Below, in pieces: positions 1-6,111 of a stretch of DNA of 22,665 nucleotides. Source of the DNA: Oligoflexales bacterium (GTDB lineage Bacteria > Bdellovibrionota > Oligoflexia > Oligoflexales > Oligoflexaceae); contig JADFZC010000007.1 of assembly GCA_015232735.1 (NCBI GenBank), positions 1 through 22,665 on the forward strand. The letters run 5' to 3'. The notes under the pieces were generated by a model. That model was not told the origin of the DNA. It ran no database searches and saw only the letters and a program-made list of their open reading frames with translations. Position numbers and translations under genes: made by a program. Every line of letters starts with the position of its first letter. Position 1 is the first letter of the stretch.

Positions 1-464
1 GAATTTTTTGCATAAATTTATATGCAAGATCCTATCTGATTCCAGATAAACAGGTTTTTAGATACCACTTATATATATTATTTCATGTTATTTTGTGAAA
101 GAAATTTTTTGCTTTTAATTTAATGACAGCCACAGCATTCTTTTCCAATTTTACATTCCTAGAGTTAAATTATTTCCGGGTATTTTAAAACATTTATAAC
201 ACTCCTATGAAATGAGGGGTTCATTCTGTTTAAAAAATGGTTATTAAAAGAATTTTAAAGTAAAAGCTGGTTTAAATTGATTTGACTAGAATCCAAACCT
301 CTGTTTTCATATGGGAACAGAACTTAAGCATAATTTGTTGCGAGTAGGTTATTGACGAAGCGGATGTTTTGACATTTCCCGACATAAGAGAAATCGTTTC
401 CGCCAGGCGAAATTGATTAAGATTGGTTCAGCTTGGCGAGTAAGGATTTTGCCAAGGAGGAAAG
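1..464. other. Leader/intergenic region, no gene seen
   Basis: AT-rich stretch before the first gene. I see no reading frame with coding character on either strand and no RNA gene. It holds a possible hairpin at 300-321 (arms TCTGTTTTC and GGGAACAGA with two G-U pairs, loop ATAT). A second small stem lies just before the first gene's ribosome binding site. TTGACT at 283-288 resembles a -35 box, but no convincing -10 box follows at the right distance, so I call no promoter. The region may carry the 3' flank of a gene outside the window. Confidence 0.5.
432..456 (+). promoter_or_regulatory. Hairpin touching the ribosome binding site of the first gene
   Basis: CTTGGC at 432-437 can pair perfectly with GCCAAG at 451-456 around a 13-nt loop. 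The right arm takes in the first bases of the strong Shine-Dalgarno sequence AAGGAGG at 454-460, which lies four bases before the GTG start at 465. The pairing and overlap are visible in the sequence. That it modulates translation is inference. Confidence 0.3.
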
Positions 465-2174
465 GTGAGTAAAGAAGATGCTTTTTTACACCACGAAAAC
501 AACAGGCCATTTTTTTCAAAAGGCTTTTTTTCATCGATAAAAAATGTAAACACTTTTCAGGTTATTTTGCTGTGTCTGACTTTTTTTGCAATGCACTTTA
601 TGCTTCTTATAAATCGAGGTGTCTATTGGGACGGCCACATTACATTGCGTTTTATAAAGAATGGCGATTTTAATAGCATTTGGTGGATCAGTTCCCAGAT
701 GGGCAGGTATGATGGTAGTTTTATTGTCGCCTTTATAGCCTCTTTTCCAGATCCGATACTTGCTTTCAAAATCATTACATTCGTTTCAATTTTGTCAGGA
801 GCTCTGGCAATTTTCTATGCCCTAAAAAATCTGTTCAAATTTGATATATTCACAGCATATTTGGGATTCTGTCTGTTTTCAACCCTTCCCCTCTACAACT
901 TGACCCCGGAATTATGCCTGGTATCATCCCACATAAACATTGGCTTATTTTTGGTAGGGAATCTCTGCGCAGGATATTATTTCTCAAAGGATTCAAGTTA
1001 TCCATATTTGCTCCTTTCAGCGTTATGTCTCTTTATTTCATTTGCTACGACCTCCTTGATTGTTCTTGAGTTTCCGGTAATTGTACTCATCAGTATATGT
1101 GTTTACAAGAAAAGATCAAAATTGATATCTTTCATGTTATTTTGTTCAATCCCGGCAATCAGGTTTCTTTTAAGGGAAAAACCTACCGGAATTTACTATG
1201 ACTATAACCGGATCAATCTGAAGGCATCCGAAATCGTCATGTATATGCAGAACACCATAAAAGCGATTCTCTCGTACTCATTTCACTTCATAAGAATAAG
1301 GATTACCGATAGTGATTTCTATCTCAGCTCGGCCATTGGAATTTTCGGGATATTGGTACTACTCTTCGGCTTAAGGTTTTTTTATAAAAACAGAAATCGA
1401 AAGGAAAGCTTACTGTCTCGAAAATATTCTGTTTTTTTAATAATGATAAGTGTAGTATCAGCTTTTTGCGCAATATTTCCATACGTTGTGGTAGATAAAG
1501 CCCCATACCCCTATGATTTTCATATCCGGCACTCCCTGCCTTTAGGCTGCGTTGTCCCTTTCTTTTTTATTGCCGTAAGAAGCTTGTTCTATTCTTTCTT
1601 AAAATCTAATTTTCTACAAAAAGTCATAGATACATGCATGTCTGTTGCAGTTATTGTGTTCTTAATTACCTGCACTTGGAGCTACATCCAGTGGGACTAT
1701 GACTGGTATAAGCAGCTGGCATTGAGAAACACGCTTAAAAGCAAGTATGAGCCGCTTGACAATTGCGATGTCGCCCTTTTTAAGGATTTATCCGGGTTTA
1801 GAAATCAAAACGACAGAATTTATAGGTTTTATGATTGGGCCTCAATCCTCATTGAGGCAATTAACTCCGAACGAATACTTGTCGCTGCTGAACGCGATGA
1901 ATTCCAGGGGAAGATGGATATGCTGTACAAATCAAATAAGAACCAGAGGAATGCTTTTTTAAAATATCTCCTGGCATCTGACTATACAGGGGGTGAGAGG
2001 TACTGCACTGTTTCGATTTACAGTCTTAGACCTCACACCCCGGGTCTTACGGATTATCTTACCCTGAAATATTCTGAGCTATTTGACCACCAAAAGTTTG
2101 ACAGGCTTGTAAATGGATGGTTTACAGCTAACATAGCAAGGTCTTCGGAATTGCCGTTCCGTGTAAAAAGTTAA
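465..2174 (+). CDS. Polytopic membrane protein, unrecognised family (WDG/GRxDG), GT-C-like layout
   Basis: I do not recognise this family. The 569-residue protein has a short cytoplasmic N-terminus, a first membrane segment at about residues 31-49, then W55-D56-G57 and a GRYDG motif at 80-84 in what should be the first external loop. About ten further hydrophobic segments run to about residue 410, followed by a soluble C-terminal domain of about 150 residues. An acidic residue just after the first membrane helix plus a soluble C-terminal domain is the layout of GT-C glycosyltransferases using polyprenyl-linked donors, so such a role, or a polymerase role, is an inference. The GTG start is fixed by AAGGAGG at 454-460. 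It is a full-length paralogue of the minus-strand gene at 20881-22614, sharing the WDG, GRxDG, CAIFPYVVV, WAS and ASDYxGG patterns. It is followed by 259 bases without a gene, so co-transcription with the next gene is uncertain. Confidence 0.75.
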   Translation: MSKEDAFLHHENNRPFFSKGFFSSIKNVNTFQVILLCLTFFAMHFMLLINRGVYWDGHITLRFIKNGDFNSIWWISSQMGRYDGSFIVAFIASFPDPILAFKIITFVSILSGALAIFYALKNLFKFDIFTAYLGFCLFSTLPLYNLTPELCLVSSHINIGLFLVGNLCAGYYFSKDSSYPYLLLSALCLFISFATTSLIVLEFPVIVLISICVYKKRSKLISFMLFCSIPAIRFLLREKPTGIYYDYNRINLKASEIVMYMQNTIKAILSYSFHFIRIRITDSDFYLSSAIGIFGILVLLFGLRFFYKNRNRKESLLSRKYSVFLIMISVVSAFCAIFPYVVVDKAPYPYDFHIRHSLPLGCVVPFFFIAVRSLFYSFLKSNFLQKVIDTCMSVAVIVFLITCTWSYIQWDYDWYKQLALRNTLKSKYEPLDNCDVALFKDLSGFRNQNDRIYRFYDWASILIEAINSERILVAAERDEFQGKMDMLYKSNKNQRNAFLKYLLASDYTGGERYCTVSIYSLRPHTPGLTDYLTLKYSELFDHQKFDRLVNGWFTANIARSSELPFRVKS

Positions 2175-2276
2175 AGTTGTCAGACTGATCTATTCGATTA
2201 AGAATATTATGGTGCCATTTGATCGAAATTGTATTTATTATTATATTGCAAAATTGAACAAAATTTGTTTTGATTG

Positions 2277-2315
2277 TACCCGATTTTCAAAAAAATTTCA
2301 TATGCGGATCGGGTA
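2277..2315 (+). other. Inverted repeat after the first membrane-protein gene
   Basis: TACCCGAT at 2277-2284 is perfectly complementary to ATCGGGTA at 2308-2315, with a 23-nt loop. It lies between the first gene and the NeuB-type gene. There is no T-run after either arm, so it is not a canonical intrinsic terminator. It could be an operator or a processing site. The function is unknown. Confidence 0.3.
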
Positions 2316-2433
2316 GGCCCATCGTCATATACTGGATTTACTTGATACGCTTTTTGGTTTTGAAGAGATTGTCAGCTCGATAATGCGTTTAAAAGTACTG
2401 AATATTTTTTCTATAAAAGGCGGGTAACAACAA

Positions 2434-3339
2434 ATGAAAAAAGTAGTTTTGGGATCTAAGACTGTCGGTGTGAATAATCCTTGTTATATTATCGCCGAAA
2501 TAGGTATTAATCACAACGGTGATGTCGAAATCGCCAAGAAGCTTATATCAATGGCAAAAGGCGCCGGTGCCGATGCAGTGAAATTCCAGAAAAGAACAGT
2601 CGATGTCGTATATACAAAAGAAGAACTTGACAAATCCAGAGAGAGTCCTTTCGGGGTAACAAACCGCGCACTGAAAGAGGGACTGGAATTTGGCCTCGAC
2701 GAATATGAGGAAATAGACAGGTTCTGCCGTCTGCTTGGGATTCCATGGTTTGCAAGCTGCTGGGACGAAGCCTCTGTTGATTTTATGGAGCAGTTTAATC
2801 CTCCATGTTACAAAATCGCAAGCGCCTCCCTGACAGATGACAATCTTTTACGCCATATCCGTTCAAAGGGAAAACCTGTCATACTCGGCTGTGGAATGAC
2901 CGAACTGCATGAACTCGACCACGCTGTCGAGGTCATCGGCAAGGAAGACCTGATCTTGCTTCATGCGTGCAGCGCCTATCCGGCAAAACCGAGTGACCTA
3001 AACCTTCGTGCCATGACAACAATTTCTGAAAGATATGGTGTAGTAACAGGCTATTCCGGACATGAAACCAATATCATTTCATCCTGTGCCGCAGTTGCTC
3101 TTGGAGCTAAAGTCCTTGAAAGGCACATTACCCTCGACCGTGCAATGTGGGGATCGGATCAAGCGGCCAGCCTCGGTCCAAACGGACTGTACAAAATGAT
3201 AAGTTACGTAAGATGCGTTGAAGAATCTCTGGGAAATCCCACAATAAAATGCCAGGAATCCGAGATTCCTGTTATGAAAAAGCTTAGAAGAGTCCAAAGT
3301 CAAAGACCGCAGACAGAATCCAGCCGTCCATTTTTTTAA
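2434..3339 (+). CDS. neuB: N-acetylneuraminate (nonulosonate) synthase family protein, short form without SAF domain
   Basis: NeuB/SpsE-family enzymes condense phosphoenolpyruvate with a hexosamine or hexose (or its 6-phosphate) to give sialic, legionaminic, pseudaminic or KDN-type nonulosonic acids. The TIM-barrel motifs are present: AEIGINHNGD around residues 21-30, KFQK at 50-53, GYSGHE at 206-211 and ERH at 229-231. By comparison with Neisseria NeuB, E22, K50, H210, E229 and H231 would be the catalytic and metal-binding residues. At 301 residues it stops soon after the MKKLRRV segment, so the C-terminal antifreeze-like (SAF) domain of full-length NeuB (about 340-350 residues) is missing. 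Short SAF-less relatives exist, so this need not mean it is broken. The ATG is preceded by AAAGGCGG. The symbol marks the family only; the substrate cannot be told from sequence. The next gene is a KdsC-like phosphatase in the same reading frame. Confidence 0.88.
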   Translation: MKKVVLGSKTVGVNNPCYIIAEIGINHNGDVEIAKKLISMAKGAGADAVKFQKRTVDVVYTKEELDKSRESPFGVTNRALKEGLEFGLDEYEEIDRFCRLLGIPWFASCWDEASVDFMEQFNPPCYKIASASLTDDNLLRHIRSKGKPVILGCGMTELHELDHAVEVIGKEDLILLHACSAYPAKPSDLNLRAMTTISERYGVVTGYSGHETNIISSCAAVALGAKVLERHITLDRAMWGSDQAASLGPNGLYKMISYVRCVEESLGNPTIKCQESEIPVMKKLRRVQSQRPQTESSRPFF

Positions 3340-3345
3340 TGGAGA

Positions 3346-3840
3346 TTGATAGATATCAAAACAGTTGACTTTAAAAAAATAAAAATTATTGCAACAGACA
3401 TAGACGGTGTCCTGACAGACGGGCACTGCATAGTCAATTCCAGTGGTGAAGAGTATAAAAGGATCTCCTTCAGGGATCTTGATGCTATTGGATATGGAAG
3501 AAAATTGGGCATCGATTTTGCTCTTGTTACTGGTGAGGATAATAAGTTTGTGGATTTCTTTTCCAACCGGTTCTCCATTCAAATTGTTTACAAGGGGGCT
3601 AAGGATAAATTAGCTGCACTAAGAAATATTTGTGACAGAAACAAGCTTGGCATTGATGAAATCTGCTATATCGGTGACAGTCTCCGAGACGCAGAAGCTA
3701 TCGGAAGATCAGGATTTGGAGTTGCGCCGGCTGATGCGGCAAAATCTGCGCGGGAGGCTGCGGACTTTGTTACTGAGTCCAGAGGTGGAGATGGTGTGCT
3801 GGCTGAGTTGATTGAACTTTTTATTAAAAAAGACCAATAA
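3346..3840 (+). CDS. KdsC-like HAD phosphatase (possible nonulosonate-9-phosphate phosphatase)
   Basis: This is a capless HAD phosphatase of the KdsC type, 164 residues, the usual length. HAD motif I is DIDGVLTDG (D18, D20), motif II is VTGED with T62, the motif III lysine is probably K88, and motif IV is GDSLRD (D111, D115). The C-terminal GGDGVLAEL segment is typical of KdsC. Relatives dephosphorylate KDO-8-phosphate or KDN/Neu5Ac-9-phosphate. Placed directly after a NeuB-type synthase, removal of a 9-phosphate from that enzyme's product is the likeliest role (inference). The start is uncertain. TTG at 3346 is the only ATG/GTG/TTG codon before motif I in this frame, and GGAG at 3341-3344 lies only one base before it. 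The upstream stop codon (3337-3339) is in the same frame, so expression may depend on translational coupling. Confidence 0.85.
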   Translation: MIDIKTVDFKKIKIIATDIDGVLTDGHCIVNSSGEEYKRISFRDLDAIGYGRKLGIDFALVTGEDNKFVDFFSNRFSIQIVYKGAKDKLAALRNICDRNKLGIDEICYIGDSLRDAEAIGRSGFGVAPADAAKSAREAADFVTESRGGDGVLAELIELFIKKDQ

Positions 3841-3936
3841 TAGTTAATAGTTGCCTATAGTCCAGATAATTGCTAGCAGGCCATCTTCTAAAAATAAAGG
3901 CTTGAATCGCTCAGTGGGCAAACAATAATTCAAAAT

Positions 3937-3957
3937 ATCAAGTAAATTGATTTTTTT
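3937..3957 (+). terminator. Possible weak intrinsic terminator
   Basis: ATCAA and TTGAT pair around a GTAAA loop and are followed directly by six T residues. The stem is short and AT-rich, although A-T pairs continue beyond one T-T mismatch. The position, about 100 bases after the HAD gene, suits the end of the neuB/HAD transcript. Confidence 0.3.
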
Positions 3958-3983
3958 CATGAAGTCATTATGATAATTCATCC

Positions 3984-4161
3984 GTGGTGCGAAAGCGTCA
4001 CAGACTAATTAGTCCCTGGCGCGAAATGCGCCAGGGACGTATCCTGGCAAGCGAAGCTTGCTTAGGATCTGTTTGAAATATGCTGAAATTTCGGGGAGAT
4101 CCTATACTCGCTGTGCTCGTCAGGATACGTCGCCGGCGCATTTCGCGCCAGCGACTAATTA
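3984..4161. repeat. Nested palindromic (REP/BIME-like) intergenic element
   Basis: Arms 4006-4068 and 4099-4161 are inverted repeats of each other, matching at 52 of 63 positions by my alignment (38 of the outer 41), around a 30-nt spacer. Each arm also folds on itself. In the left arm GTCCCTGGCGC at 4012-4022 pairs perfectly with 4028-4038 around GAAAT. In the right arm GTCGCCGGCGC at 4129-4139 pairs with 4145-4155 around ATTTC, with one non-Watson-Crick position. The inner half of the left arm forms a second stem (4041-4068, GAA loop, one bulge). A C-G pair in one arm is G-C in the other, a compensatory change. A smaller GAAA-loop hairpin at 3984-4001 looks like a degenerate extra copy. No coding capacity. 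Confidence 0.75.
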
Positions 4162-4212
4162 TTAGACCCCAGAAGCAATAAGTTGGATGACTATCGCTGG
4201 AAAGGCTTTAAA

Positions 4213-6024
4213 ATGAAAATTAAAGTATCTGATTTTGTTTTTGATTTTCTTGCTCAAAAAGGAATAAGGCATGTCTTCTTTCTTCCTGGGGGGGGATGCA
4301 TGCATTTGGTTGACTCTCTTGGGAAATGCAAGAAAATTGACTCCATTTGCATGCTCCATGAACAAGCTGTCTCGGTAGCCGCCCAGTCATATGCCATGCA
4401 TACCGAAAACCTGGGTGTGGGTCTTGTTACTACAGGACCGGGTGGCACAAATACTATTACTGGTGTTTCAGCTGCTTGGATTGATTCAATTCCTTGTCTG
4501 TTTATTTCCGGTCAGGTTAAAAGACCTGACCTTATGAAAGGAAAAGGTATTCGTCAGCTGGGTATTCAGGAAGTTGATATTGTATCTATCGTACAGTCCA
4601 TTACAAAATACGCAACAACTGTTATGGATCCTAAACTGATTAAGTATAATATTGAAAAAGCCTGCTATCTTGCCCTTAACGGGAGGATGGGACCAGTCTG
4701 GCTGGACATTCCACTTGATGTCCAGGGGGCGATAGTGGAAGAAGAGGAATTGAAAGGGTTTAATAAGGAAGAGTTGCAGGAAAGGACTTTGAACGGCGAT
4801 CAGTTAAGAGCTGATATTGAAAAACTGATAAATCTGATTAACAATTCGGAAAGACCCGTTATTGTTGCAGGAGATGGGATCAAGCTTGCAAAGGCGAGAA
4901 TTCAATTTTTGGAATTAATTGAAAAACTTAATATCCCTGTGATTACTACCTGGAAGGCGATGGACCTGCTTTACGAAGAGCATCCTCTTTATGTGGGCAG
5001 GGGGGGAACCCTCGGTGAACGTTCGGCGAATTTCGCCCAGCAAAACTCAGACCTCATTCTCGCAATCGGTTCCAAAATGGATTTTTCCCAGACAGGTTTT
5101 GATACAAAATCTTTCGGAAGAGCCGCCAAAAAAGTTGTTGTTGATATTGATGAGAATGAAATTAGAAAACTCGATTTCCATGTTGATGTTGAAATACTAA
5201 GTGACGCCAAATTATTCCTAGATGAGTTTCTGCGAATGCAAGGAAAAATCATTCCGGTCGATAGGAGCAGTTGGAGAGAAAAAATCAAACACTGGAGAAA
5301 AGCATACCCTATTTTTTTACAGAAATACAAAAGTGGGTCAGGGCCGATAAATCCATACCACCTTGTCGAGGAGCTTTCAAATGAAAGCAGTGCAGATGAC
5401 GTAATAAGTCCATGCTGTGCCGGAACAGCCGCTGAATTCGTATTTCAGGGAATAAAATTGAAAAAAGGCCAGAAATTTATAACAAATCATGGCCTCGGCC
5501 CTATGGGATTTGATCTCCCTGCAAGTATTGCTGCGTCACTCGCAAATCCGGGGAAGAAAGTGATTTGCATTACCGGTGACGGTGGATTCCAGTTAAACAT
5601 ACAGGAACTGGCGACACTAAAAAGACTCAATCTTCCAGTTAAAATATTTATAATGAACAACAATGGATATTCATCAATAAAAATAATGCAGGATACGCAT
5701 TTTAATGGAAATCATATTGGAAACGACCCGGAATCAGGCCTTCTCCTGCCTGATATTGTCTGCATTGCCAGAGCTTATGGGCTTATGGCAGTTCGAATCG
5801 AGGATGCAGCTGAATTATCCCAAAAAATCCGTTCAGTACTGGACATTAATGGACCTGTTGTATGCGATGTTGTGGTTGATTCAACTGCGAAAGTCGCACC
5901 GAAAGTATCTTCAAAACGGATGGAAGATGGTTCGATGGTATCGATGCCGCTTGAAAACCAGTGGCCGTTTCTTGATTTGGATGAACTGAAATCAAACATG
6001 ATAGTTTGTGTGCCAATGTCATAA
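4213..6024 (+). CDS. Thiamine-diphosphate-dependent enzyme, acetolactate-synthase-like
   Basis: A 603-residue protein with the three-domain layout of acetohydroxyacid synthase and relatives. The PYR domain carries the cofactor-activating glutamate in LHEQ (E50) and GPGGTN at 75-80. The PP domain has the ThDP/Mg motif GDGGF at 455-459 ending in NN at 482-483. The middle domain, about 190-340, could bind FAD. ATG at 4213 is chosen over an upstream TTG (4183) because GGAAAGG lies seven bases before it and the protein then begins like its family. Relatives in O-antigen loci, such as YerE of yersiniose synthesis, move a C2 unit from pyruvate onto a keto-sugar to make a branched sugar. That is the favoured role here because no ilv genes are nearby and no small regulatory subunit follows. 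A true acetolactate synthase cannot be ruled out. Confidence 0.85.
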   Translation: MKIKVSDFVFDFLAQKGIRHVFFLPGGGCMHLVDSLGKCKKIDSICMLHEQAVSVAAQSYAMHTENLGVGLVTTGPGGTNTITGVSAAWIDSIPCLFISGQVKRPDLMKGKGIRQLGIQEVDIVSIVQSITKYATTVMDPKLIKYNIEKACYLALNGRMGPVWLDIPLDVQGAIVEEEELKGFNKEELQERTLNGDQLRADIEKLINLINNSERPVIVAGDGIKLAKARIQFLELIEKLNIPVITTWKAMDLLYEEHPLYVGRGGTLGERSANFAQQNSDLILAIGSKMDFSQTGFDTKSFGRAAKKVVVDIDENEIRKLDFHVDVEILSDAKLFLDEFLRMQGKIIPVDRSSWREKIKHWRKAYPIFLQKYKSGSGPINPYHLVEELSNESSADDVISPCCAGTAAEFVFQGIKLKKGQKFITNHGLGPMGFDLPASIAASLANPGKKVICITGDGGFQLNIQELATLKRLNLPVKIFIMNNNGYSSIKIMQDTHFNGNHIGNDPESGLLLPDIVCIARAYGLMAVRIEDAAELSQKIRSVLDINGPVVCDVVVDSTAKVAPKVSSKRMEDGSMVSMPLENQWPFLDLDELKSNMIVCVPMS

Positions 6025-6030
6025 TATTTG

Positions 6031-6111
6031 ATTGTAGTTGCAAGTAACTTTTAGTAGTCTTCAACCAGCTTCTCCTGTTGAAAACTACTAAAAGTCACTT
6101 GAAACTACAAT
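6031..6111. terminator. Long inverted repeat between convergent genes (probable bidirectional terminator)
   Basis: Arms 6031-6065 and 6077-6111 match at 32 of 35 positions as an inverted repeat around an 11-nt loop. It sits exactly where the plus-strand block ends (stop at 6022-6024) and the minus-strand ligase ends. The ligase stop codon (6095-6097) and its last five codons lie inside the right arm. Neither side has a strong T-run, so termination is inferred from stem size and position. Confidence 0.6.

Larger units (their letters stand above)
3841..4212. other. Gene-free spacer with terminator-like stem and nested palindromes
   Basis: A stretch of 372 bases between the HAD phosphatase and the ThDP enzyme. 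I see no coding frame in it. It contains a weak AT-rich stem followed by a T-run (3937-3957), a small GAAA-loop hairpin (3984-4001) and a large inverted repeat whose arms are themselves hairpins (4006-4161). The ThDP gene then has its own ribosome binding site, GGAAAGG at 4199-4205. Confidence 0.7.

Noticed and set aside
1..464. JUMPstart/ops element for RfaH-type antitermination
   Set aside because: I found no GGCGGTAG-like ops core on either strand upstream of the gene blocks.
2277..2315. Intrinsic terminator after the first gene
   Set aside because: The 8-bp stem is perfect, but the loop is 23 bases and no T-run follows, so it is listed only as an inverted repeat.
3079..3582. 167-residue open frame on the minus strand
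   Set aside because: It lies antisense to the end of the NeuB-type gene and the start of the HAD phosphatase, both of which have clear family motifs. It has no family character of its own.
4006..4161. Insertion sequence or transposon
   Set aside because: There is inverted-repeat structure but no transposase frame and no clear target-site duplication, so only a repeat element is called.
4183..4212. TTG start ten codons upstream in the ThDP gene
   Set aside because: The ATG at 4213 has GGAAAGG at seven bases and gives the usual family N-terminus.
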